DNA of 64,000 nt from contig NW_004443648.1 of the NCBI RefSeq assembly GCF_000330505.1, forward strand, positions 866,141-930,140, written 5' to 3'. The notes under the pieces are model-generated. The model was not told where the DNA came from and searched no databases. It was given only the letters and a program-made list of their open reading frames with translations. Of this stretch, positions 32,433-41,675 are shown piece by piece. Position 1 is the stretch's first letter, and each line of letters opens with the position of its first letter. This DNA comes from Entamoeba invadens IP1 (Eukaryota > Evosea > Mastigamoebida > Endamoebidae). The translations under genes were made by a program, and so were the position numbers.

Positions 32433-33888
32433 TTGTGATTTAAAGTTAATCTTTTTTCTTTTTTCTCTTTTTATCTCAAAAATAAAGAAAACAAAATCAC
32501 AAATTGTGTGATTAGAGAAAAATTAAAGTTTGAAACAGTTGGTGAAAGTTTATTATACTATAATTCTAATAATTGTTATTATTATAATTAAAAAATTAAT
32601 TCAATTATGTCATCTGCATTTATAATATTGTAGGTTATAATAAAAAACAAATTGTATAATAATCTATAATTTAATTATTCAATTGTTATGTTTTTAATTG
32701 TTTTGAGTTTAATAAAAAATTAATATTATTATATATTGTCTATTGTAAAATAAATTAAAATAAAACATTTTTATTTTAAATAAAACATTTTTTTATTCAA
32801 CTTATGGCTACTTCCAATTTAATTTATAAATAATAATTATTATTACTCATACTTGAAACAATTTAAAATGTTTTTTTTTATATTTTAAAAATATAATATA
32901 AATAAAATATACACTAATACTAATAATAAATAATTGTTAAAATAAGTAATTAATGAATTATATGTTTTTATAAATATATCTTGAAAAAAATAAAACAAAA
33001 AGTAATCTTTTTCTTTTTTAAATTTAGCAAAATCAAAATTAAAAAGTTATACTTAATGATAAAATATAACAATAATTATAAAATTTTAATTATTAGTTTT
33101 GTTTTGTCACTAATGTTGCCTAAATTGTATTGTTAAAACATTATTTATTTTTTAATAATAAAATCCTTGATTTTTGTGTAAAAAACGGGATTTTTTTTGT
33201 TTTTCAATACATTTTACAAGATAAGATAGCACGAGAAAAATCGGCCAGTTTCGCTTAGTTCGGTGTATTTTTTCTGGTAAAATACAGTAAAAACAGATGT
33301 TAAATATCAGGAAATCCGCCTAATAGGCAAGCCAAAATAATTTCATTCGAATCATATAAATTGGTACTTTATAGTTTCGTTTTAGTTTTTAAATGAACCA
33401 AAAGAATAAAAAAGCTTGAAAACCCAACACTTTTTTTTTTGCAAAAGAAAAAGAAATACCAAAAACTGCATTTCACCATTTTCCACTAAAAAAAGTACTT
33501 TTGTCTCACACGAACAGTATTATTATTTCATCAAAAAAATATTATAATATATAGCAATTGTAATTAATAAATATAGTTAAATAATTCTGTCTGGTTGAAA
33601 AAGTGGAGACATAGGAACATGGACTGGGGTTCAAATAATTGAGCAGAATGAATCAAAGCGAGCGAAAAAGAAGCTAATGCGACAAGAATGATGAAGAAGA
33701 AACGAAAAAAAAAATCAAAGAAATCAAAAGCGTTCAGATCAAAAAAAAGCACCCAAATTTGGGTCAAGAAGTATTGCGAATTGTAGACTCTTCGATCAGA
33801 AGATTCTTTCCAATGCTTTCTCGTCGTCCTACACTGTCGGAGGCCTCTACTTATATTTAAACCATATTCACACTATAATATTCACAAT
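32433..33888. other. Long AT-rich spacer with a coding-like patch near its 3' end
   Basis: 32433-33590 is over 80 percent A/T with nothing supported. From about 33600 GC rises. The + frame 33678-33860 is open for 60 codons to TAA and reads like coding sequence (LGQEVLRIVDSSIRRFFP, then a Ser/Arg-rich end), but it has no ATG at its start and no clear acceptor; it may be a terminal exon or a gene remnant. See findings. Confidence 0.4.
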
Positions 33889-34203
33889 ATGACTCTATCC
33901 TCTTTTAAGCCAGTCGCGAGAAGGCTATATGAAGTCATCGACACAAATACCATCTTAGTCTCGTCTTCATCAATTAACGAGAAAAAGCCGCGTCTTGTTA
34001 AGGAACGCAAATACAAGAAAAAAAGATGGGACCCCGCCTTAAAAGCTCAAGCAGTCAAACTTGCGGAAGAACTTGGATTAACCCATGCAACAAATCATCT
34101 CCAAAAGAAACTCCCCGACTTGTACTCAGACTTGTGCCCAAGCACACTACAATATTGGGTTCAACAGGCTAACTCCATGAAAAAGACTTCTGTACATGCG
34201 TAA
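33889..34203 (+). CDS. Small helix-turn-helix protein
   Basis: 104 residues. A basic stretch (RKYKKKRWD) leads into a predicted three-helix unit: ALKAQAVKLAEELGLTHATN, then LQKKLPD, then CPSTLQYWVQQANSM. This has the shape of homeodomain-like/Psq-type helix-turn-helix domains, as found in transposase N-termini and small transcription factors. It could be a DNA-binding regulator or a domesticated transposase fragment. A TATA-like run (ATATTTAAAC) lies about 35 bases before the ATG. The family is not certain. Confidence 0.65.
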   Translation: MTLSSFKPVARRLYEVIDTNTILVSSSSINEKKPRLVKERKYKKKRWDPALKAQAVKLAEELGLTHATNHLQKKLPDLYSDLCPSTLQYWVQQANSMKKTSVHA

Positions 34204-34361
34204 TATAGTTGTATACTTCTATTTTGTGTTATATATCAATTACATAGTACAACATATTGGCAAACGTGCCGGTTTATGTTGCGTATTTTGGTAGACTCAC
34301 GCTGTTGTACCCATCAGAGTATAACTATTTTGGATAATAAAGCACCTTAAGCAACAACAAA

Positions 34362-36374
34362 TTAATTCATTTTCAACGGATATTCCTCTTCGGGTACATT
34401 TGGGTTGTCAGAGCATAGCTCGGGCATCTTCTTGCCCATATAGAGTCCACCGCCATAATACCACCTGTCCGGTTCTTTGATCTTCAGCATCTGAGAAATG
34501 GTCCAGGCAGTCTCTTTAATGTCTTGCATGAGTTGGATGTACCTTCCATAAATCTTGATTGCGCTGACAAAGGCGTACAAATTGTCTCTACTTATCGTTG
34601 ACATTAAAATGTCCATACTCTCCAACGTGTCGGCAAAGTCGGTGTAGTCATCAAATAACGCTTTCAGCAATTTCCACAAATAGTTTTTGTAGTTCGTCGA
34701 GTCGCTATCAGAAATCATTGGCTTGAACATCTGAGCGCTCAACACTTTCTTGAAATTGTGTGTGAAATCATTCAAGTACGTGTGGTCTGGGAAATTGGGG
34801 TTGTCCTTCAGTGATATAGAAACCGTGTCGACAGAACACAATCGGGACATTTGAATCAATATGCGGTTTTCGGCTCTAACCAATCTGTAGTAGTCTTCTT
34901 TCTCTTTGCCTGCTGCAATGTCTTCTTGCATCAAACAATAGGCTTGCATAGCTTTTGTCAACTCCCACACCAAATCGACTGGAAATGGCATTTTATGGCT
35001 CCGGTCTGCTTCTTCGAGCCATTTCACAAAATTGTAAACACCCCTCAGTCTTGGTATCGTTCGTTTAAACCCAACAGACTGATTTGGATATTCGGTTGAT
35101 ACAAACATTCTCAACTGATCGACAAATGGCTTGATAAATGAAACGTAACGCAACTCCGGGGAATGTGCCAGGTATGGAGATATAAACGTGAAAGACTTTT
35201 CAATTGGTGACCAATACGTTAAACCAACCACCCGCTTTTCATTTCCATTCTCACTCACAATAACAACTTTGGGAAAGTCCGGATGGGGGAATATCCTCAC
35301 TATTGTACCACCACACTCCTTCTTTTCTAAATGGCTGTACCTGTAATCCCACGTAAAGAATTTTGCTTTGCCATCAGCAAGCCCAACAACTACAAACAAG
35401 TTAAATCTGCATATTGCAGTCACTCGCTTTTTCAATTCTTTCTTCTCTATCTTTCCGCCTTCTTCTTCGGGCGGAATTTGGGTCAAAAACGTGCCCGTAG
35501 CGGTATACACAGACGCTCCTCCCAACACATCGCCGACAATCAAGAACGCGTTATCAAGATAAATGCACGAAATGGGTGCTTCTTTATATTTAAACGAATT
35601 AATTGGGTGGCACGTTGTTGTGTTTGTTCTCAGCTCACCGGCAAGAGAGTATATATACACCGCGTTATCGTATGCGACAGCAACATCCTTCTCGTTATGC
35701 GCAACACAGTTATATCTGCGTTCTTTATATTCCTGTGGAATATTTGCTTGTTGAATTAACACACCAGCTGTCACGGAATACTGTTGGAACAAAATGTTAG
35801 TGTCCGAGTCATTAAATATGACAACGTAATCCTGGAACCCAAAGGACGCCTCGCTGTTGCATTCTGAAATGACGCTGCACACCAACGGGAAACTTGTGAA
35901 CTGTTTCGACGTGTTAAATCTATCAATGACCATCATTTTTGCTAATGTAAACACGGCGATATATTCATTCCACCCAATCATGAATCTTGCAGCCAAAAAA
36001 TCGGAAGACGGGAAGAAGTTGAGTGGCGCATTGTACACATAGTCCTTACTCGAACCTTGTTTCATGAATTGAATGACTGAAACCTTTCTGTCTGGATGTA
36101 ACAAAAAAATGGTGTTTTCAAAAAAATGTGTGCAGACGGGTGGAGCCAAGTTAATGATAATTCTTCGTTGGAGTTCCGGACTTTTCAAGCGCTGTTTGTA
36201 CTCGATAGTTGCTTTGTTGTCGAACTGAAAAACAAAAAGAGCTTCGTCATTCACAAACATTTTACGGCGTTTGAATTTTGCCTCGCCAATGTACTCGGGC
36301 TTCTGAAAGGTTTCTCCCGACTCTTGAATGTTTTCTGGGATGTCCTTGTATATTGTTTTGTCCACTCGTTGCAT
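34362..36374 (-). CDS. Beta-propeller-like protein, function unknown
   Basis: 670 residues from the ATG at 36374. An upstream start at 36425 would need a GTG codon; the initiator-like AAAATTCA at 36404-36397 and short Entamoeba 5' UTRs support 36374. The first 420 residues are beta-rich with WD-like blades (CVAHNEKDVAVAYDNAVYIYSL; SCIYLDNAFLIVGDVLGGASVY; AICRFNLFVVVGLADGKAKFF), though without strict WD dipeptides. The C-terminal 250 residues are helical. The layout recalls vesicle-coat or tethering subunits, but I do not recognise a specific orthologue. Confidence 0.65.
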   Translation of the reverse strand: MQRVDKTIYKDIPENIQESGETFQKPEYIGEAKFKRRKMFVNDEALFVFQFDNKATIEYKQRLKSPELQRRIIINLAPPVCTHFFENTIFLLHPDRKVSVIQFMKQGSSKDYVYNAPLNFFPSSDFLAARFMIGWNEYIAVFTLAKMMVIDRFNTSKQFTSFPLVCSVISECNSEASFGFQDYVVIFNDSDTNILFQQYSVTAGVLIQQANIPQEYKERRYNCVAHNEKDVAVAYDNAVYIYSLAGELRTNTTTCHPINSFKYKEAPISCIYLDNAFLIVGDVLGGASVYTATGTFLTQIPPEEEGGKIEKKELKKRVTAICRFNLFVVVGLADGKAKFFTWDYRYSHLEKKECGGTIVRIFPHPDFPKVVIVSENGNEKRVVGLTYWSPIEKSFTFISPYLAHSPELRYVSFIKPFVDQLRMFVSTEYPNQSVGFKRTIPRLRGVYNFVKWLEEADRSHKMPFPVDLVWELTKAMQAYCLMQEDIAAGKEKEDYYRLVRAENRILIQMSRLCSVDTVSISLKDNPNFPDHTYLNDFTHNFKKVLSAQMFKPMISDSDSTNYKNYLWKLLKALFDDYTDFADTLESMDILMSTISRDNLYAFVSAIKIYGRYIQLMQDIKETAWTISQMLKIKEPDRWYYGGGLYMGKKMPELCSDNPNVPEEEYPLKMN

Positions 36375-36396
36375 GGCAGTCTGTTTTTTGCAGTTT

Positions 36397-36404
36397 TGAA
36401 TTTT
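36397..36404 (-). promoter_or_regulatory. Initiator-like AAAATTCA
   Basis: On the minus strand AAAATTCA matches the Entamoeba initiator (AAAAATTCA) over eight bases and lies 23 bases before the ATG at 36374, so it helps decide that start. Confidence 0.4.
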
Positions 36405-36838
36405 GATTTCAAGTTGGCCAATCACATTTTCTCATTTTTTTGGTTGCCAAATATCCCACGTATTTTGACGTTTTTGGCCTAACATAAAAATGTTTTCATT
36501 TTATTTCTAATCAAATGAAAATTATTAATTAAAATACGACCTGATTTGATGAGATTGTAAAAATGGAATGAAAGGTTTGAAAGGAGAGAAAAAAAGAGGA
36601 AATACCCAAGACAAAAGATGGTGATCGTTAACAAACAACAGTTTTTGAAATGTGTTAGGTAACACAAATCAGATGTATTTTTATGATCGAGAGTTTGAGA
36701 ACCAATGAGGGACATTTTCGTATTCATAAAATGTTGTTGAATAAAATGTGGTTGTCAATTGTTTGTCGTGGTTATACTATATATTGATAAACTGTAGCGC
36801 AAAAGTAAACAACAAATGGCACAACGACCGTCACTTAC
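36405..36838. other. Intergenic stretch
   Basis: No gene supported. An 83-codon minus frame at 36479-36727 is hydrophobic and unlike the neighbouring genes. Confidence 0.45.
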
Positions 36839-37651
36839 TCATTGGCTGTCGTTCACAGCAGACAAAAGTTTTAAGATCCTGTCCTTGCTAAGCTCGTTCT
36901 TCCAGAATCCGTCGACTTTGAAATACGATCCAACAATGATACCATCTGCCGACAACTGATATTCATTAATATTCTCTGGGGTGACACCAGACCCTACCAA
37001 GACAGGGATGGTGACAGCTTTCTTGACGTCTCTCACTTCTTGTGGGTCTGTTTTTACACCGGTGGATGTTCCTGTTACAATGAGGCCATCAGATAAGAAG
37101 TATTGTGCTGTTTTGGCAGTATCAGTAAGTGAAACATCGGCGGTGATCGCGTGGGCCGAGTGTTTCTTTTTTATATCAGTGAATACGAGGACGTCGTCTG
37201 CGCCAATCATCTTTCTGTATCTCAAAATCTCCCCAGCATTAGAGTCGATGTATCCTTCGTCGGCAACGTGTCCAAAGACAAAACCCTCGGCTCTAATGAA
37301 GTCACATCCTGAGCAAAAAGCGCTTGCGATGGCTTGTTTGTTCGCAGCAGCAAGAATTTGCACGCCAACTCTCAAGTTGCTCATCTGTCGTTTAATTTCG
37401 TATCCGACAATGCTCATTGCGGACGTGATTTCTGGTCCGGCGGTTGCGTTCAAGTAAGGGACGTCGTGCATGTTTTCAATAATGATCGTGTCCAACCCAC
37501 ATTGTTTGTAGAGTGATGCTTCTTCAACCGCTTTGTCGATGATTCCTCTAATTCTACGAGCGGTTGGTTGGTAGCTTGGGGTTCCCGGAAGTGCGTGGAC
37601 GTGGACCATACCGATGATCTTGTTGTGCCCAGCGAAAAATGAAGACGACAT
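36839..37651 (-). CDS. BtpA/SgcQ-family TIM-barrel protein
   Basis: 270 residues, one exon. The start IIGMVHVHALPGTPSY is the BtpA signature (GxxHxxALPGxP), followed by GLDTIIIENMHDVPY and later FVFGHVADEGYIDSNAGEILRYR, GLIVTGTSTG and ADGIIVGSYFK, giving a full-length family member. BtpA is needed for photosystem I stability in cyanobacteria, and SgcQ is a putative nucleoside-phosphate-type enzyme in bacteria; homologues occur scattered in archaea and animals. Its role in an amoeba is unknown. Patchy distribution suggests transfer or loss; codon use matches the host. Confidence 0.88.
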   Translation of the reverse strand: MSSSFFAGHNKIIGMVHVHALPGTPSYQPTARRIRGIIDKAVEEASLYKQCGLDTIIIENMHDVPYLNATAGPEITSAMSIVGYEIKRQMSNLRVGVQILAAANKQAIASAFCSGCDFIRAEGFVFGHVADEGYIDSNAGEILRYRKMIGADDVLVFTDIKKKHSAHAITADVSLTDTAKTAQYFLSDGLIVTGTSTGVKTDPQEVRDVKKAVTIPVLVGSGVTPENINEYQLSADGIIVGSYFKVDGFWKNELSKDRILKLLSAVNDSQ

Positions 37652-37837
37652 TTCTTTTCCAGTTCTTCTTTTTTTCTTTAATCAGAAAAGAAGCAAGTCT
37701 AAAAGAAAAAACTATTGTCGAACTTTCTAAAAGGATTATATGAAAGTAGTTTCCCAAAAAATGGCTCAGCAACAATCGTGTTTTGTTCACCTTTACAACA
37801 AAAAGTGTTGTCCCGACTGGAAATACTAAAAACTCGC

Positions 37838-38245
37838 TTAAGCACAGTCTCGCCAAGTCCCCAAGTCGAATCTGTGTCTGAGATTCATGTTACGGATGAG
37901 TCTGAACTGTTCTTTCTTTGGTAGTGTTTCGATGATTTGTTTCATTTTCAAATGAAGTTGTGGCAACAGTGCTCTGATCTTTTGGAGTTGTTCCAACTCA
38001 CTTTTCATTTTTGTTAACGATTTTGCTCTGTCGACTCTGGACGACCCCAACTTCGCAGCGTCTTCGTTCATGTCGTTGTCCGCATTCATCAATAGTTTCC
38101 TCTCCAACGCCTCAACCTCCTTCATCTTGTCTTCAATCGTTTGTACTTTAGTTTTCACCTCTTCTATTCCGGCCTGACCCATTCCGCTGATTTGATCCTG
38201 CGCGTAAATGGTTGCAAATAACATGAGAAAAACGATCGCTCTCAT
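37838..38245 (-). CDS. Secreted coiled-coil protein
   Basis: 135 residues from ATG 38245 (a longer frame starts at 38281 but would bury the signal peptide). MRAIVFLMLFATIYA is a clear signal peptide with cleavage after Ala-15. The mature part is helical with heptads (EEVKTKVQTIEDKMKEVEAL; KMKSELEQLQKIRALLPQL), ending in a basic segment. There is no retention signal or second membrane helix, so secretion or granule delivery is expected. No family is recognised. Confidence 0.65.
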   Translation of the reverse strand: MRAIVFLMLFATIYAQDQISGMGQAGIEEVKTKVQTIEDKMKEVEALERKLLMNADNDMNEDAAKLGSSRVDRAKSLTKMKSELEQLQKIRALLPQLHLKMKQIIETLPKKEQFRLIRNMNLRHRFDLGTWRDCA

Positions 38246-38474
38246 TTTTTGAAAATTATACTTTATAAGTTCCTTTTTCAAGTTTTTTTTGATTTTGGTT
38301 TTTTTTCAGAAATGTTCTTTTGATTTTTACTTTACTTAACAATAGTTTATTTTACCATAATTGTACTTTTATAACATTTGTTTTAGTATTAATAAGTATA
38401 AGTAGAACTAAAAGTTATATCAATAGTTTTTTAAATAGTAATAAATACTATTGATACTAACAAAACCGAAAGAA

Positions 38475-40463
38475 TCACCTAACGAAGTTGTTCATCATGC
38501 TTTCAAGCTGGTTTTGTCTAATAGTAAGCCGCTTAGCTCTGAATGTGAGGGAGTCTTGAGCTGATCTTTCAGCGTTGATCACTACAATGTAAGTTTGATC
38601 AGATAAAACAATAAAATTATATACACACCAATTCCATATGAACGAAAACAAACTTTTTGCGACTAAGAACTGTCCGAACTCCGGAGAGTGGACATAAAAG
38701 TCAGTGGTAATGAAAGGGGGTACGGGGGCGACTTCCTTTTTACACCAGATATTAACGGAGTACATGACTTGGTCTGGTGGATTGTGTTGATTCAGATCAC
38801 AACCGACGACGATGATAGCGTGGTTAAATTGTGTTTTGAAGCTTGTGATATCGATTGGTTCTGGTGTTCCGGTATACTCTTTAAATACGAGGACAACGAC
38901 GTCATTTCCGATGTGTTTCTTCTTATCGAGTTGTTGTTCATTGTTTTCCATATACGGGAGGTACGTCGAGACGTGGAAAGTGATTTCTATCTTTCCTTGT
39001 GAGAATCTATTAGCGACAAAGTACTCCCCCGTCAGTTTATTTTTTGTATCCAACCCACCTACAAAGCCATTGTATCCATACAATTTAGTCTTTTGTCCAA
39101 TTAATGTCAAAAAGTGTTCAAAATGCACCGACCCCGTCCTGTTATTATAAAACTCCATTTCTTTCGTTTGACCCGGTGCCGCGTACAACACGCCAAATTT
39201 GTATCTGTTATATGTGAAGAAATTCTCAAATCTGATAAGAGCGTTATACATAGCGTCCCCTCGAATCGGAAAAGTCGCCTTTTCTTTATAATCGACAAAC
39301 AACTCCTTCAATATTTGGTGGTCCGTTTTGTTCTCAAACACTTTTCGAGTGTCAAATCGTTTCGTTCTGATGATGACTTTTTTAATCTTTTTTTCGGTGT
39401 TCGGGGTATCATCTGAGATCGACACAATCGACGACTCGTTATCCGAATGAATGATGTAATTGTTATGTTCGTTTAATTTGAAATAGTTTTTATAATAATA
39501 TGAACAAGCTTGTGGGTCATGAATATTATTAAATAGTAAACTATCATATTTATGTGTTGTGCAAGTAAAATAATTTTCCACGTGACTTTGTGGCGGTAAG
39601 TTATCCAGTTCCACTAACACTGATTTTTGCATCATAATATTGTCCGTCCATGATTCGACTGGGAAAGTGATTGTTTCAAAAGTATCTGCAAGAGTCGTGA
39701 TGTCCACATCACTCATCGTTTTGTTCATATAATTCTCTTTAATAAATTTCTTTAATTTCTCAATTTGGCCCTTTTCCTCTGCAATTTGGAAGAGTGGTTT
39801 CCCGTTATAAATTTGGCCGATATTTGCTCCATATTTCAGTAATACTTCTAATGCAGCCGTATTTTTCTTAAGAACAGCAGAATATAACGGAAAAATGCCA
39901 GAATTGGTTTGATGATTCGCGTCCGACCCCGACTCACATAATAAACGGATAGCATTAACATCCATCGATCGGGTACACACATTCGTTAAAGCTGTTTCCC
40001 CAGCCAAATTCGCTTCATTGACATATCTCTTCCGACTCACTGAACCATCCATCGTCTTATCTTCCACGTCTAATATGACTTTCAGCGTTTCCGTGTTTTG
40101 ACCCAAGTTAGACACACGACACAAATAATGTAATGGCGTACTCAAACTTTCATTCTTCGCAGCTCGGTCAGCCCCTTTCTCTAATAACATCTCGACTATT
40201 CGCTTCTCGATCTTTTCCGCTGAAAGTGCTTTATGGAGGGGCGAGTATTGATTCTCATCTGAAATATTGGGGTCCGCCGATTTATTCAAAAGAAACTCGA
40301 CTAGTCCGACAAACGACTTCTCACACGCATAATACAAAAAAGTCCTCCCATTCCCATCGATATCATTCACACTCCCTTTCTTCATATATTTCACTATTTG
40401 AAGCTCTACTTCTTTTTCGGTATATGTCTTGACGCCCTTTAAAAGGTCGACTATTTCTCCCAT
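38475..40463 (-). CDS. Ankyrin-repeat RapGAP protein (downstream part of a probable fusion)
   Basis: 662 residues from the ATG at 40463. Residues 1-250 carry about six ankyrin repeats (YSPLHKALSAEKIEKRIVEMLLEKGAD as one unit, split here in sense only). Residues about 410-590 form a Rap/Ran-GAP domain: KFGVLYAAPGQTKEMEFYNN, GFVGGLDTKNKLTGEY, ITFHVSTYLPY and KKHIGNDVVVLVF. The catalytic asparagine-thumb Asn of HIGND is present, so it should stimulate GTP hydrolysis by a Rap-type GTPase. The frame stays open upstream of 40463 to a TAG acceptor at 40575 and encodes the end of an H-type lectin domain, so exon 2 of the full gene is 40574-38475. A separate start at 40463 is still possible. Confidence 0.85.
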   Translation of the reverse strand: MGEIVDLLKGVKTYTEKEVELQIVKYMKKGSVNDIDGNGRTFLYYACEKSFVGLVEFLLNKSADPNISDENQYSPLHKALSAEKIEKRIVEMLLEKGADRAAKNESLSTPLHYLCRVSNLGQNTETLKVILDVEDKTMDGSVSRKRYVNEANLAGETALTNVCTRSMDVNAIRLLCESGSDANHQTNSGIFPLYSAVLKKNTAALEVLLKYGANIGQIYNGKPLFQIAEEKGQIEKLKKFIKENYMNKTMSDVDITTLADTFETITFPVESWTDNIMMQKSVLVELDNLPPQSHVENYFTCTTHKYDSLLFNNIHDPQACSYYYKNYFKLNEHNNYIIHSDNESSIVSISDDTPNTEKKIKKVIIRTKRFDTRKVFENKTDHQILKELFVDYKEKATFPIRGDAMYNALIRFENFFTYNRYKFGVLYAAPGQTKEMEFYNNRTGSVHFEHFLTLIGQKTKLYGYNGFVGGLDTKNKLTGEYFVANRFSQGKIEITFHVSTYLPYMENNEQQLDKKKHIGNDVVVLVFKEYTGTPEPIDITSFKTQFNHAIIVVGCDLNQHNPPDQVMYSVNIWCKKEVAPVPPFITTDFYVHSPEFGQFLVAKSLFSFIWNWCVYNFIVLSDQTYIVVINAERSAQDSLTFRAKRLTIRQNQLESMMNNFVR

Positions 40464-41094
40464 TTTCTCCGATTTGGGTTTAATAGGACAGTAAGCGATC
40501 CAGAAATAGAATGATCCTTCACTTTGTATTGGCGAAAATTGGTTTGTCTTTAATATAAATCCGTTTTGTGAAGGCTATGTGTTATTGGATTCAATTAGAA
40601 TTGATCGTGTTACTACTGCTATAGTAATTAAATAATTTAATTATAAATGAAATAATAAATTTAATTATAAAGTTAGTATAGAGTTACTATAAAATTATAA
40701 AGAAATACATACAAACAATTATACACGAGTTGTCCAGTTTGAAGATCGTTGGGTTCAAAAAGCAGACGACTTTTGGGATCTCAGGAAATTGTGTTCCATA
40801 AGTCACCGCATATGTGTCGTTTGGTTTCAACACTTTATCGATTTTACCACAACAAAAGCGTTCGCCTCGTTTAGGAAAGTAGTTAATGAACGTTCGATAT
40901 TCTTTCACCAAATTCTGACTTTGAAGAAAGCCGGCCTCGTACGTCTTAATCTTTTGTTTCAGCTCGATGTTCTCTTCTTCAAGTTGAACACGTGCCACAT
41001 CATACTTGTCTTCATCAATCGACTTGTTTAAAGTAGTCGATGAAACATCGCTTGTACATCCGGGAGATGTAACAACTCCAGACTCTAATGACAT
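40464..41094 (-). CDS. Coiled-coil plus H-type lectin domain, N-terminal part of the probable fusion
   Basis: Exon 1 is 41094-40717 (126 codons): a Ser/Thr-rich start, a coiled coil (VQLEEENIELKQKIKTYEAG), then the first half of an H-type lectin-like domain (YAVTYGTQFPEIPKVVCFL). A GTTTGT donor follows at 40716. A TAG acceptor at 40577-40575 (142-base intron, phase 0) leads to NGFILKTNQFS and SFYFWIAYCP, the expected second half and C-terminal WIA motif of the fold. There is no stop after it: the frame continues through PIKPKSEK into the ankyrin-RapGAP at 40463. Without splicing, the lectin half ends at 40687 in non-homologous residues. The whole spliced product would be 825 residues. Confidence 0.68.
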
Positions 41095-41675
41095 CTTAAT
41101 TATAGAGTTCTTTCTATTTAAATTTTATTTACATATCAAGTTATCGAGTTTTTAGCTTTCTAACTGATCACTTCCATTTGTAGTGTTTTGGGTATCTATT
41201 GGTCGAAAACTAAATAATTTCTTCTATATTAAATAACATTTTATATAACATTCTTTGGCTTCATAATCTTGTCTTCTCTTTTTTTTGAATTGTAATTTAA
41301 CTATTAATATAGTACTATTTGTTTATATCATTGTTTGTAAAAATAAAACTATTTGGGTTGTTTGTATAGCTTTTTATACTATTGTTTCTTTTTGATGGCA
41401 ACACAAAAGACCACTTCACCAGTTTTGTATTGTGCTTTTGAAATCTTCGTTCCGCAATCCTTTTAGCATTTAAAACGACAGTTAATCATTTCTATTGTTA
41501 TTGTATTATAAAAAATATATTTGAATACCATTAAAAATTTATTAAATTTATATATCTGTTTATAACAGCAAAAAACACCAAAAAAACAAACAAAATGTAT
41601 TCAAACGACGTGTTACCACGTGTCGTACAAAAGGGAGTGTTGCTTTAAAGGGAAGAACCTTAAAGTCATTTTACA
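41095..41675. other. AT-rich spacer before the second DnaJ gene
   Basis: Holds a stop-interrupted mini-frame at 41379-41489 (minus, listed separately) and, at 41608-41619, a 12-base GACGTGTTACCA also present 287 bases upstream of the first DnaJ ATG. Confidence 0.45.
41379..41489 (-). pseudogene. Mini reading frame broken by one in-frame TAA (Cys-containing)
   Basis: From ATG 41489 the minus strand reads MINCRFKC, a TAA at 41465-41463, then KDCGTKISKAQYKTGEVVFC and a short basic end to TAG 41379. The Cys spacing on both sides of the stop suggests one small zinc-binding sequence. It may instead be a terminal exon with acceptor AAAAG right after the TAA. The segment is GC-richer than its flanks. 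Low confidence. Confidence 0.3.

Noticed and set aside
33621..33660. GGGGTTCAAAT resembling a tRNA T-loop
   Set aside because: No acceptor stem or anticodon arm can be folded around it; Entamoeba tRNA genes lie in tandem arrays, absent here.
33564..33767. Minus-strand frame rich in Phe
   Set aside because: Phe/Leu runs come from poly-A tracts on the plus strand; no coding support.
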